A stretch of DNA of 64,000 bases from an uncultured Halomonas sp. (GCF_947501415.1 NZ_CANMVL010000007.1:124001-188000), one strand, 5' to 3'; counted from the stretch's first letter, positions 25,806 through 37,313 are shown. Program-made: numbers and translations. The notes: generated by a model not told the origin, from the letters alone.

Positions 25806-25809
<4 letters not shown>
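25723..25809 (-). CDS. 28-residue single-span membrane peptide, last gene of the metal-efflux operon
   Basis: Reverse-strand reading gives 28 codons: a short polar start (MST), about 21 hydrophobic residues and an aromatic tail 'VWWFWGKG'. Its ATG overlaps the CopA stop (ATGA at 25806-25809) and GGAGG lies about 9 bp upstream inside copA, so it has a strong start and is translationally coupled. The composition resembles the membrane anchor of cupredoxin-type proteins without the copper domain; that likeness is from memory and uncertain. A role as an ATPase-associated micro-protein is inference. Confidence 0.6.
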
Positions 25810-28609
<2,800 letters not shown>

Positions 28610-28613
<4 letters not shown>

Positions 28614-29071
28614 GGCTCCTCCTTGGGGGCGTGCTCGTCGGCGCGACGCTTTGCATCGCCCCGCAGCGGTTCGGGAAAGCTCTCGATCAGCCGGCACAGG
28701 CTGTGGCCGTCCGGGGTGCCATCGGGCATGTCGGCCCAGGTCTCCAGCGCCTGCTCCATGCGTTCGGCCAGCGCCTGAAGCTCGGCGATGCGCGCATGGA
28801 TCTGGGGCAGGCGACTGGCAAGCAGGTCGCGCACCATGGGGCAGGGGGAGTCGCCGTGGTCGGCGTGCTCGAGGATCTCGCGTATCTCGGCCACACCGAA
28901 GCCCAGGGTGCGGGCGCGCTGAATAAAGCGCAGCCGCTCCAGGTCGGCCTGGGTGAATAGCTGGTAACCGTTGTCGGGGTGGCGCTCGGGGTGCAGAAGC
29001 CCTTCACGTACATAGTGGCGCACGGTCTCGGCGGTAACCCCGGCCCCCTTCGCCAGTTCACTGACCTTCAT
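28610..29071 (-). CDS. MerR-family metal-responsive regulator
   Basis: A 153-residue activator-type regulator with an N-terminal winged HTH (1-70, '[24 protein letters not shown]', '[21 protein letters not shown]') and a coiled-coil dimer helix. It has Cys77 and Cys126 but Trp at 112, so the two-cysteine Cu(I) loop of CueR (Cys112/Cys120, with Ser77) is not present. Its sensing residues look closer to divalent-metal MerR sensors. ATG 29071 is the family start. The stop overlaps copA, so regulator, pump and micro-protein form one operon. Confidence 0.9.
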
Positions 29072-29101
29072 GACGGTGTCTCTCGAGAGTGGCATGCTTG
29101 C

Positions 29102-29133
29102 AGTGTAAAACCTTTGGGTTACCCAAGGGTCAA
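29102..29133 (-). promoter_or_regulatory. MerR-type promoter and operator of the metal-efflux operon
   Basis: On the minus strand, TTGACC (29128-29133) and TTACAC (29103-29108) are separated by 19 bp, the lengthened spacer typical of MerR-activated promoters. The spacer carries a dyad, ACCTTTGGG-TTA-CCCAAGGGT at 29110-29130, with one mismatch in nine. It lies about 35 bp upstream of the merR start, so the operon is probably autoregulated. Confidence 0.8.
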
Positions 29134-29251
29134 GCCGTCCCGAGTCAGGGTGCGCGTCGTTGCGGCATACCTCGCGAGGTGTTGTGTAACCCACTGAAAG
29201 TTCACAATATCAAACAGCTGTGCGACCAAAGTATTAGAGGATTCGGCATTA

Positions 29252-29282
29252 AAACGGTCGTTTGGGGTTGAAACGAGCGTTG
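29252..29282 (+). promoter_or_regulatory. Two tandem palindromes upstream of fadL (PsrA-like operators)
   Basis: The 302-bp gap between merR and fadL holds the MerR promoter and, nearer fadL, AAACGGTCGTTT at 29252-29263 and AAACGAGCGTTG at 29271-29282. Both fit AAAC-N4-GTTT, the second with one mismatch, and start 19 bp apart. The form resembles the published PsrA site of Pseudomonas (AAAC-N2-4-GTTT), a fatty-acid-responsive TetR repressor. The regulator is not encoded in view, so assignment is inference. Confidence 0.45.
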
Positions 29283-29373
29283 GCATACGCGAAAAGGGGA
29301 GGGCACGCGCCCGCCTCCGGGGAGAGGCAATACCAGCGCCAACGCAACAACCGCACCGCAAGGGATGGATCTC

Positions 29374-30687
29374 ATGAAGAACAAGTTCAATCGCCTGACC
29401 CTCGCCGCCGCCGTGGCGGCCGCCGCCTTCGCTAGCCAGGCCCAGGCCGGGGGCTACCAGATCAACGAGCAGAGTGTCAGCGGCCAGGGTTATGGCCATG
29501 CCGGGCGTAGCTCCAACGTTCAGGATGCCACCATCGTCTTCGGCAACCCTGCGGGGATGTCCTTCCTCGACCGCGCCCAAGTGTCGGTGGGTGGGACCTA
29601 TCTGGATGTCAGCACGGATATCGATAATGCCTCTGCGACTCGTAATGGCGCTTCAATTACTGGGTCGAGTGATGGTGATATCGTTCCAGGAACTTTGGTT
29701 CCCTATGCCTTCTATGTTCACCCAGTCAGTGAAAAACTGGCTTTTGGTTTCGGTGTTTATGCGCCTTTTGGGTCCAAGACCGATTATGAAGATAGCTTTA
29801 TTGGCCGGAACCTAGGCAACTACACTGAGCTGACGGTAATGAGCGCTCAGCCCACAGTGTCTTATCGCTTCAACGATCAGTGGTCTGTAGGTGCAGGTCT
29901 CACTTATAACCGTGTTGAAGGTGAGCTTCACCGTCAAGTGCCTAATAGTGGAAGACCGTTAACGGATTTAGATGCACGAATTGAGGGCGATGACGACGGG
30001 TGGGGTTATAACCTAGGTGTTATTTTTAAGCCAGTGCCGGAAACTACGCTTGGGCTCACTTATCGCTCCAAAGTTGATTACACTCTGACTGGAGACTTTC
30101 GTGCAAGTACTACCAACGATTTGCCTGGAGGGGTCCTCGGGCCGAATCCGGTTCCTGCAGGGACTGAGCTACGCGCTAGCGATGCAAAATTGGATCTCAC
30201 TACACCGGAAACTGTAAATTTATCAATTACTCAGGAAATGACGGATCGCCTAAAGCTGATGTTCGGTGCCTCCTGGGCACGCTGGAGTCGCTTTGATCAG
30301 ATCTTGGTCACTGACTCTAATGGAAATGAGATTACTAAAGAAGAGCAAAACTATTCAAATGCATGGGCATTTGCGGTGGGCGGTGAGTATCAATTGAATC
30401 CGCAGTGGGCATTGCGTGCTGGGCTGTCAATCGACAATACGCCAACTAAAGATGCAACACGTAGTGCTCGCATTCCATCTGACGACCGGCGCATTTTCTC
30501 TCTTGGGGCTGGCTGGACCCCTGCTGAAAACTTGACTGTCGATTTCGCATATTCATATCTGACAGAGCGCAGTACTAAGGTTGATTATGGCCGTTCTGAT
30601 GCCGGTGGGATGATAACTTCCACTTATACTGCCGATTACAAGAACGAGGCCCATGGCTTCGGCGCCCAGCTGACCTATCGCTTCTGA
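29374..30687 (+). CDS. fadL: FadL/OmpP1-family outer membrane fatty-acid porin, mosaic composition
   Basis: FadL-type beta-barrels move long-chain fatty acids or other hydrophobic compounds across the outer membrane. The 437-residue precursor has a signal peptide ending 'ASQAQA' and the FadL plug start 'GGYQINEQSVSGQGYGHAGRSS', then 'FGNPAGMSFL', and a C-terminal strand ending in Phe ('QLTYRF'). ATG 29374 with AAGGGA eight bases upstream is preferred to ATG 29365. Codons from about 29600 to 30640 are far less GC-rich (19 of 60 bases G/C at 30301-30360) than the start (49 of 60 at 29401-29460), suggesting a recombined core. Confidence 0.88.
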   Translation: MKNKFNRLTLAAAVAAAAFASQAQAGGYQINEQSVSGQGYGHAGRSSNVQDATIVFGNPAGMSFLDRAQVSVGGTYLDVSTDIDNASATRNGASITGSSDGDIVPGTLVPYAFYVHPVSEKLAFGFGVYAPFGSKTDYEDSFIGRNLGNYTELTVMSAQPTVSYRFNDQWSVGAGLTYNRVEGELHRQVPNSGRPLTDLDARIEGDDDGWGYNLGVIFKPVPETTLGLTYRSKVDYTLTGDFRASTTNDLPGGVLGPNPVPAGTELRASDAKLDLTTPETVNLSITQEMTDRLKLMFGASWARWSRFDQILVTDSNGNEITKEEQNYSNAWAFAVGGEYQLNPQWALRAGLSIDNTPTKDATRSARIPSDDRRIFSLGAGWTPAENLTVDFAYSYLTERSTKVDYGRSDAGGMITSTYTADYKNEAHGFGAQLTYRF

Positions 30688-30712
30688 GCGGCATCCGCCA
30701 GGCGTGATCCGT

Positions 30713-30742
30713 GAACCCGGCCTCGGCCGGGTTCGTTGCGTT
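30713..30742 (+). terminator. Terminator after fadL
   Basis: GAACCCGGC at 30713-30721 pairs with GCCGGGTTC at 30726-30734 around loop CTCG, followed by GTTGCGTT. Confidence 0.7.
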
Positions 30743-30881
30743 CAGGCCGGGGGGGAGCGGCTGGCGGATGCGTGGCGCCGCGGCTTTCGCTACAATGGCC
30801 GTCTTTTCCGTGCCGCCGCGGGCCGCACTCCTGCCCGCCCGCGGCGGCCGTACGTCCACCCGAATTCAGGCGAGACGCCCC

Positions 30882-31980
30882 ATGCTGGAAACCAACCCGA
30901 TTCACAACCTCATCAAGGACCTGTCTGAGCGGACAGACGTCCTGAGGGGGTATCTTTGACTATGCCGAAAAGAAGGATCGGCTAGAGGAAGTTACCCGCG
31001 AGCTGGAAGACCCCAATGTCTGGAACGATCCGGACTATGCCCAGAAGCTGGGCAAGGAGCGCGCTTCCCTCGAGACCATCGTGGCCACCATCGACGAGCT
31101 GGACCAGGGGCTGGGCGATAGTCGCGACCTGCTGGAGCTGGCCGAGATGGAGGATGACGAGGCCACCGTCGCCGAGGTGGAGAAGGAGCTCCAGGGCTTC
31201 CATGCCAGCCTCGAGAAGCTCGAGTTTCGGCGGATGTTCTCCGGCGAGATGGACGAGAACAACGCCTATCTCGATATCCAGGCCGGTTCCGGTGGGACCG
31301 AGGCCCAGGACTGGGCTAACATCCTGCTGCGCATGTACCTGCGCTGGGCCGAGCATCATGGCTTCAAGGCCGATATTACCGAGCTCTCCGCCGGTGATGT
31401 GGCGGGCATCAAGTCGGCCACCCTGCATATTCAGGGTGATCATGCCTTCGGCTGGCTGCGTACCGAGACCGGCGTGCACCGCCTGGTCCGCAAGAGCCCC
31501 TTCGACTCCGGCGGTCGCCGCCATACGTCGTTCGCTTCGGTGTTCCTCTCCCCGGAGATCGATGACAGCTTCGAGGTCGATATCAATCCCTCGGACCTGC
31601 GCGTCGACACCTACCGCTCCAGCGGCGCCGGCGGTCAGCACGTCAACACCACCGACTCGGCGGTGCGCATCACCCATGAGCCCACCGGTATCGTGGTGGC
31701 CTGTCAGAGCCAGCGTAGCCAGCATGCCAACCGCGACTTCGCCATGAAACAGCTCAAGGCGAGGCTGTGGGAGCATGAGATGGAGAAGCGCAACGCTGCC
31801 AAGCAGGAAGCCGAGGACTCCAAGTCCGATATCGGCTGGGGCAGCCAGATCCGCTCCTACGTGCTGGATGATCAGCGCATCAAGGACCTGCGTACCGGTG
31901 TACAGACCAGCAACTGCGACAAGGTGCTGGACGGCGATCTGGATCAGTTTATCGTCGCCAGCCTCAAACAGGGTCTATAG
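30882..31980 (+). CDS. prfB: Peptide chain release factor 2, with programmed +1 frameshift
   Basis: RF2 terminates translation at UGA and UAA. The first 25 codons (from ATG 30882) end at in-frame TGA 30957-30959 in the context AGGGGGTATCTTTGAC, the classic autoregulatory site with an internal Shine-Dalgarno-like AGGGGG and CTT slippery codon. A +1 shift (skipping T 30957) joins 30882-30956 to 30958-31980, giving 365 residues. The second part has the codon-recognition region and GGQ ('[10 protein letters not shown]'). Low RF2 raises frameshifting and so RF2 synthesis. lysS follows. Confidence 0.97.
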
Positions 31981-32004
31981 CCTGCTGCGCTCGCTGATGC
32001 GCCC

Positions 32005-32065
32005 CCGCCCCTCTGCTCGAGATGTCCATCGACCCGAGTCGATGCCGCTCTCCGCAGAGGGGCGG
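32005..32065. repeat. Nested inverted repeats in the prfB-lysS gap
   Basis: A perfect 12-bp repeat (CCGCCCCTCTGC at 32005-32016 with 32054-32065) encloses a second hairpin, CATCGAC-CCGA-GTCGATG at 32027-32044. There is no T-run. It could be the prfB transcript end or a structured lysS leader. Confidence 0.6.
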
Positions 32066-32139
32066 CTTGTATCGGCGTCGCTTGCACGGCTCTAGATGCG
32101 TCTCAGCTTTCGTATTCGAGATTTCCAACAGGTAGCGAT

Positions 32140-33690
32140 ATGGCCAACGAGAGTCCCTCAGCGGAAAGCCCGCAGAACGAAGAGAACCGCTTGATCGCCG
32201 AGCGCCGCGCCAAGCTGGCGGCACGCCGCGAGCGGGCCGCCGCCCAGGGCGAGAGCGCCTTCCCCAACCATTTCCGTCGTGACAGCCAGGCCGCCGAACT
32301 CGAGGCGGCACTGGGTGACAAGGACAAGGCCGAGCTCGAGGCGCTGGGCCACCAGGCCAGTGTGGCCGGCCGTATCATGCGCAAGCGTGGTCCCTTTATC
32401 GTTATTCAGGATGTCAGCGGCCAGATTCAGCTCTACGTCGACAAGAAGGGACTGCCGGCCGAGCTGCTCGAGGAGATCAAGGGCTGGGACATCGGCGATA
32501 TCGTCGCCGGGCGTGGCCCGGTGCACAAGTCGGGCAAGGGTGACCTCTATGTGATGATGGAGGAGGCGGTGCTGCTCACCAAGAGCCTGCGGCCGCTGCC
32601 CGACAAGTTCCACGGCCTCACCGATATGGAGGCGCGTTATCGTCAGCGCTATGTGGACCTGATCATGAACCCTGACTCGCGTCAGGTGTTCGAGACCCGT
32701 GCCGGGGTCATCAGTGCCATGCGTCGCTTCTTCGAGGCGCGCGGCTTCATGGAGGTGGAGACCCCCATGCTGCAGGCGATCCCCGGTGGTGCCACGGCAC
32801 GCCCCTTCGTGACCCACCACAATGCGCTGGACCAGGACATGTACCTGCGCATTGCACCGGAGCTCTACCTCAAGCGCCTGGTGGTGGGGGGCTTCGAGAA
32901 GGTCTTCGAGATCAACCGCAACTTCCGAAACGAGGGGCTCTCCACGCGCCACAACCCCGAGTTCACCATGATCGAGTTCTATCAGGCCTATGCGGATTAC
33001 CATGACCTGATGGATCTGACCGAGGAGATGTTGCGTACGCTTACCCAGGAGGTGCTGGGCAGCACCACCGTGGTCAACACCGTGCGCAATCGTGATGGCG
33101 AGGTGCTGGAAACCTTCGAGTACGATTTCGGCCAGCCGCTGCGTCGCCTGAGCGTGTTCGACGCGATTCTCGAGTACAACCCCGATATCCACGCCGATTC
33201 GCTGGCCGACGAGGCCGCGGCGCGTCAGATCGCCGAACGCCTGGATATCGACGTCAAGGATGGCTGGGGGCTGGGCAAGATCCAGATCGAGATCTTCGAG
33301 AAGACCGTGGAGCATCGTCTGCAGCAGCCCACCTTTATCACCGAGTATCCCACCGAGGTGAGTCCCCTGGCGCGGCGCAAGGATGCCAACCCCTTCGTCA
33401 CCGAGCGCTTCGAGTTCTTCGTCGGGGGGCGCGAGATTGCCAACGGCTTCTCCGAGCTCAACGATGCCGAGGATCAGGCCGAGCGTTTCCGCGAGCAGGT
33501 GGCCGAGAAGGAGGCCGGCGACGACGAGGCGATGTACTTCGACGCCGATTATGTGCGGGCTCTCGAATATGGTCTGCCGCCCACCGCCGGCGAGGGCATC
33601 GGCATCGACCGTCTGGTGATGCTGCTGACCGATAGCGCCTCGATCCGCGATGTGCTGCTGTTCCCTGCCATGAGGCCAGAAGTCGAGTAG
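32140..33690 (+). CDS. lysS: Lysyl-tRNA synthetase (class II)
   Basis: It charges tRNA-Lys. The 516-residue enzyme has an N-terminal OB-fold anticodon-binding domain (about 70-170, '[10 protein letters not shown]...[11 protein letters not shown]'), and class II motifs 1 ('[21 protein letters not shown]' region), 2 ('[20 protein letters not shown]') and 3 ('[13 protein letters not shown]'). The N-terminus has a charged, Ala-rich extension of about 60 residues. It lies 160 bp after prfB, a conserved pairing. Confidence 0.97.
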   Translation: MANESPSAESPQNEENRLIAERRAKLAARRERAAAQGESAFPNHFRRDSQAAELEAALGDKDKAELEALGHQASVAGRIMRKRGPFIVIQDVSGQIQLYVDKKGLPAELLEEIKGWDIGDIVAGRGPVHKSGKGDLYVMMEEAVLLTKSLRPLPDKFHGLTDMEARYRQRYVDLIMNPDSRQVFETRAGVISAMRRFFEARGFMEVETPMLQAIPGGATARPFVTHHNALDQDMYLRIAPELYLKRLVVGGFEKVFEINRNFRNEGLSTRHNPEFTMIEFYQAYADYHDLMDLTEEMLRTLTQEVLGSTTVVNTVRNRDGEVLETFEYDFGQPLRRLSVFDAILEYNPDIHADSLADEAAARQIAERLDIDVKDGWGLGKIQIEIFEKTVEHRLQQPTFITEYPTEVSPLARRKDANPFVTERFEFFVGGREIANGFSELNDAEDQAERFREQVAEKEAGDDEAMYFDADYVRALEYGLPPTAGEGIGIDRLVMLLTDSASIRDVLLFPAMRPEVE

Positions 33691-33769
33691 AGGAGCGGTT
33701 CGGGAAGCATTGGTAAACGCCGTGGGTAGCGCCCATAATGGTCAGCGTTTCGACGTCGAGGAGACCGCC

Positions 33770-34156
33770 ATGAAACTGCTCAACCGCTCTGCCCTGAGCG
33801 TCCGCCCGACCCAGCACTTCGTGGATTGGATCAATGGGCTCGAGCCCACCCTCGGCAACGAGGATCTGACGCTGGCCGACGTCGAACACGAGAGCACCAT
33901 CTACCTGATCCCGGAGATGGATACCCCGGAGGCCCTGCAGGGCTTCGTGCGTGAGCGCTACCTCGAGATCCTCGAGACCGAGCTTCGCGCCTGGGAAGAG
34001 GATCAGCGGCAGTGGCCCGAGGTCCTCGACTGGCCGCTGTTTCAGCGCTTCCTGCAGCTCGAGCACAGCTACCTCGCCATCGACCTGGATTATGAGGCGG
34101 CGCTCGAGATCTCCGAGATCGACGATAGCCTGCTGTTGGAGACCGACCAGGACTGA
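33770..34156 (+). CDS. Small acidic conserved hypothetical protein
   Basis: A 128-residue acidic, cytoplasmic-looking protein with no signal or membrane segment. It starts 'MKLLNRSALSVRPTQHFVDWINGLEP', has a central 'STIYLIPEMDTPEALQGFVRERYLEILETEL', and ends with an Asp/Glu-rich tail. GAGGAG precedes ATG 33770 and a terminator follows, so it is an independent well-expressed gene. I recall similar unnamed proteins in Pseudomonas and relatives but cannot name a family or role. Confidence 0.75.
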   Translation: MKLLNRSALSVRPTQHFVDWINGLEPTLGNEDLTLADVEHESTIYLIPEMDTPEALQGFVRERYLEILETELRAWEEDQRQWPEVLDWPLFQRFLQLEHSYLAIDLDYEAALEISEIDDSLLLETDQD

Positions 34157-34179
34157 CGCCTGATCGGAGATTCGCGAGA

Positions 34180-34206
34180 GAAACCGGCTTCGGCCGGTTT
34201 CTTCGT
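34180..34206 (+). terminator. Rho-independent terminator
   Basis: A nine-bp perfect stem GAAACCGGC (34180-34188) / GCCGGTTTC (34193-34201) with TTCG tetraloop is followed by TTCGTT. It separates the acidic protein gene from the MFS gene. Confidence 0.85.
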
Positions 34207-34232
34207 TAACGGACCCTGATGCGGAACATGGA

Positions 34233-35614
34233 ATGAGCCGACTGTTCGAGACGCGCCCCGATGATGATGGCCTGCCGGGGCCCGAGCGACGCCTGGCGGT
34301 GCTGGCGCTGATCCTCGGTACCCTGATGGCGGTGGTGGATACCACCATGGTCAATATCGCGCTGCCCTCCATCGCCACCGGCCTCGAGGTGTCGGCGTCG
34401 CGGGTGGTATGGGTCACCAACCTCTTCCAGGTCAGCTCGGCCGCCTTCCTGCTGGTTTTCGCCGCCCTGAGCGAGCTGCTGAGCCGACGCCGGCTCTATG
34501 TGGCGGGGATGGCGGTATTCACCCTGGCGGCGCTGGGCAGCGCCCTCTCGACCACCCTCGAAAGCCTGCTGATCTTTCGTGCCCTGCAGGGACTTGGCGC
34601 AGCGGCTACACTCTCCATCGGCCCTTCGATCTATCGCCAGGTCTTTCCGACGCGGCTGCTGGGGAGCGCCCTGGGACTCTCGGCCATGGTCGTGGCGGGG
34701 GGCTATGCTGCCGGCCCGGCGATCGGTGGAGCCCTGCTCTCGGTGGCCGACTGGCCATGGCTGTTTGCGCTGCACCTGCCGCTTGGTGCGGTAGCGGTGG
34801 TGCTGGCCTGGAGGGCACTGCCTCGTGAAGCGGCGCGCCCCGGTGGCTTCGACTGGCAGGGGGCGCTGCTCTCGATCACCATGCTCGGCGGCCTCTTCGT
34901 CGCCATGGATGGCCTCGGCCATGGCATGGCGGCCTGGGCCCTGGCGGCCTGGCTGGGCACCAGTCTGGTGGCGGCTCTGCTGTTCGTGCGTCGCCAGCGA
35001 CGCGCCACTCACCCGTTGCTGCCGCTGGTGATCTTTGCCGAGCGGCGCTTCAGCCTGGCGCTGGCCGCTCAGGGGAGTGCCTTCATCGGGCAGGGGCTCG
35101 CCTTCGTGGCGCTCTCCTTCCTGTTCCAGCAGCAGATGGGGTTCTCTCCCCTCGAGACCGCCTGGCTCTTCACCCCCTGGCCGCTGGCGATCATGCTGGT
35201 GGGGCCGCTGGCGGGCCGGCTGGCCGACCGGGTGAACCCCTCCCTGTTGGCGTCGCTGGGCCTGCTGCTGCTGATGGGGGGCTGTCTGCCCTGGCCTGGC
35301 TCGATGCCGAGGCCGGGGTGATCGAGGTGCTGTGGCCCATGGCGCTGTGCGGTATGGGCTTCGGGCTCTTTCAGCCGCCCAACAACCGCGAGCTGATCGG
35401 TAGCGTACCGCTGTCGCGCAGCGCCAATGCGTCCGGGGCCATGAGCACGTCGCGTACCGTGGGGCAGTCGCTGGGGGTGGCCCTGGTCGGCGCCTTCCTG
35501 GCCGCCGGCGTGGCGGTGCAGGCCACGCTATGGCTCGGTGCTCTGACGACCCTGGCCGCCCTGTTGTTCAGCCTGCTGCGAATTCCGCTTGCCGCAGCCG
35601 CCCGGCGTGGATAG
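34233..35614 (+). pseudogene. DHA2-type MFS exporter broken by a single frameshift
   Basis: The first frame (34233-35321, 362 residues) carries about ten membrane helices with MFS motifs: motif C-like 'VDTTMVNIALPSI', 'WVTNLFQVSSAAFLLVFAALSELLSRRRLY', 'FRALQGLGAA' and 'GPAIGG'. The frame then runs into 'PWPGSMPRPG' and stops. The second frame (to 35614) continues with 'ALAWLDAEAGVIEVLWPMALCGMGFG' and 'ANASGAMSTSRTVGQSLGVAL'. One extra G in the run of six at 35276-35281 would restore a single protein of about 460 residues of the EmrB/QacA type. Whether this is a mutation, a sequencing error or a slippery tract cannot be told here. Confidence 0.8.
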
Positions 35615-35696
35615 CGTCGCCGGGTCGCGGTGCATCGTTCGCCTTGCCTATAGCGAGTACAATGGGTGTTTCACTTCACCATTTTGGGAAGCCGCC

Positions 35697-36005
35697 ATGA
35701 GCATCCAGTCAAACATCGAAGAGAAGCTCCAGGCCCTCGAGCCCACCTTTCTGCAGGTGGAGAACGAGAGCCATCGGCACGCCGTGCCGCCCAACTCCGA
35801 AACCCACTTCAAGGTGACGCTGGTCAGCGAGCGCTTCGAGGGTCTGATGCCGGTCAAGCGCCATCAGCAGCTCTACGCGCTGTTGGCCGATGAGCTGGCC
35901 GGGCCGGTGCATGCCCTGGCACTGCACCTCTATACGCCCCAGGAGTGGCAGGCCAGCGGCCAGGCGCGTCCCGACTCGCCGGACTGCCGGGGCGGCGGCC
36001 GGTGA
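35697..36005 (+). CDS. BolA-family protein
   Basis: The 102-residue protein has the BolA core 'LQVENESHRHAVPPNSETHFKVTLVSERFEGLMPVKRHQQLYALLADEL' (about 20-70) with the conserved His near 'ESHRH' and the 'RF.G...V.RH' helix region. BolA proteins pair with monothiol glutaredoxins and bind Fe-S clusters, and some bind DNA. TACAAT at 35658-35663 is a likely -10. Its GTGA end overlaps the next gene. Confidence 0.92.
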   Translation: MSIQSNIEEKLQALEPTFLQVENESHRHAVPPNSETHFKVTLVSERFEGLMPVKRHQQLYALLADELAGPVHALALHLYTPQEWQASGQARPDSPDCRGGGR

Positions 36006-36823
36006 CCAGCGAGCCGCAGCGCCTCCAGTATCTGGAGGCGATGGGTCTGACCGCCTGGGTGGCGCGCTATGCGCTGCCCAATGCGCATCCCACGCCGGCC
36101 TGTGAGTGGGAGCTGCCCGAGCGGCCTCCCGAGGTCGGGCATGGTCAGCGCCTGCAGGCGCTGCTGGATGAGGCGCGGGAGCAACCGGCGGCCCCGCCGG
36201 CCGAGAGCCCAGCTCAGGAGCGCACCGAGCGCGTACCGCGTCCTGGCAAGGCGCGAGCGGCCTTGCTGGGCGATATGGCGCCTCCTGAGGAGGTAAGTGC
36301 CGAGGCCGAACCGTCGCGCGCGATGGCCGACGAGGCGCCCCGGGAAGCCCTGCGCTTCGCCTTTCAGGTGGCCTGCCTGGAGGGGCGCTGGCTGCTGGTG
36401 CTGCCGGGCGACCAGGCACCGGGGCGTCCTCAGCTGATGTTGCTCGCCAATATCCTGCGCGCCGCAGGTATCGAGTCGCCGCCCCCGGTGTTTCAGGACT
36501 TTCGCTGGCCACTGCAGGAGGGACTTCCGGTACAGGAGCCTCTGGTGGAGGCCCGGGAGGGGCTGAAGGCCTTTGTGGCCGGGGCCAGCAGGCGCGGCTG
36601 GGAACCTGAGCGGTTACTGGTGTTCGGCCGGGACGAGGTGCTGGAGCAAGTGCTGTCGCTCGAGGGAGAGCACTGTCCGCTGTTCGGGCTGCCCGCCTGG
36701 CAGGGGCCTTCGCTGGCCGAGCTCGCCAATGGCGCCGAGGCCAAGCGCGCACTGCTGCCCCGGCTGCTGGCCCTGGGAGAGGCATGGCGCGAGACGCAGG
36801 GTGGGGCATCGAGTGAGCAGTGA
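36002..36823 (+). CDS. Putative HolD-like (DNA polymerase III psi) protein
   Basis: A 273-residue protein of weak similarity. The N-terminus 'RLQYLEAMGLTAWVARYALP' resembles the E. coli psi pattern 'WQLQQLGITQW', and the C-terminal 'PSLAELANGAEAKRALLPRLLAL' resembles psi 'PALTDLRANPTARAALWQQI'. A variable Pro/Ala/Glu-rich linker (about 60-110) separates them. It lies directly before rimI, as holD does in E. coli, and overlaps both neighbours, giving a bolA-holD-rimI operon. The start is GTG 36002. It is about twice the length of E. coli HolD (137 residues). Function inferred, not proven. Confidence 0.55.
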   Translation: MTSEPQRLQYLEAMGLTAWVARYALPNAHPTPACEWELPERPPEVGHGQRLQALLDEAREQPAAPPAESPAQERTERVPRPGKARAALLGDMAPPEEVSAEAEPSRAMADEAPREALRFAFQVACLEGRWLLVLPGDQAPGRPQLMLLANILRAAGIESPPPVFQDFRWPLQEGLPVQEPLVEAREGLKAFVAGASRRGWEPERLLVFGRDEVLEQVLSLEGEHCPLFGLPAWQGPSLAELANGAEAKRALLPRLLALGEAWRETQGGASSEQ

Positions 36824-37295
36824 GGTGTCTGGCGACCGGTCGGTGCTGACGCTCCTGGACGAGGCCGCGCTGGAATCGCTGACGGCCCTGGAAGCCGCCC
36901 ATGGGTGGGCTACCGCCGGCTCGGCGAGTCAGCTGGCGGCAACCCTGCGCTCGTCGACGATGTGGGTGGTGGGTCAGGTGGTCGATGATGTCGTGGTGGG
37001 GTATGCCGCGCTGGAGCGGCAGCCCTTCGAGGCCGAGCTGCAGGCGATTCTGGTAGATGCTCGCTGGCGTGGGCGAGGAGTGGCGCGTCGGCTCCTGTCG
37101 GAGGTGGTCGAGCAGGCCCGAGTCTGGGGCAGCGAGCGCCTGTTGCTGGAGGTGCGGGCTGGCAATGTCTCGGCCATCGCGCTCTATCGCGCGGCAGGCT
37201 TCGCCGAGGATGGCGTTCGCCGCGGATACTATCCGCCCCGGCAGGCCGGGGCGGTCAGGGAAGATGCGTTGCTGATGTCACTGGCGCTGGCGTGA
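36813..37295 (+). CDS. rimI: Ribosomal protein S18-alanine N-acetyltransferase RimI
   Basis: A GNAT acetyltransferase of 160 residues. The acetyl-CoA binding motif A is 'AILVDARWRGRGVARRLLSEVVEQA' (R-x-x-G-x-G/A), followed by 'LLLEVRAGNVSAIALYRAAGF' and 'RRGYYPP', typical of RimI. The start is taken as GTG 36813, overlapping the HolD-like gene by 11 bp; GTG 36825 is an alternative. holD-rimI linkage supports RimI over other GNATs. Confidence 0.88.
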   Translation: MSSEVSGDRSVLTLLDEAALESLTALEAAHGWATAGSASQLAATLRSSTMWVVGQVVDDVVVGYAALERQPFEAELQAILVDARWRGRGVARRLLSEVVEQARVWGSERLLLEVRAGNVSAIALYRAAGFAEDGVRRGYYPPRQAGAVREDALLMSLALA

Positions 37296-37313
37296 GACCG
37301 GCGCGGTGGTGGT

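Noticed and set aside
30882..30959. Separate 25-residue ORF before prfB
   Set aside because: It is the N-terminus of RF2 ahead of the programmed frameshift.
31081..31980. prfB starting at the internal ATG 31081
   Set aside because: RF2 sequence continues upstream to the frameshift site in the same frame.
35318..35614. Independent 98-residue membrane protein gene
   Set aside because: Its sequence continues the MFS fold of the preceding frame; a frameshift explains both pieces more simply.
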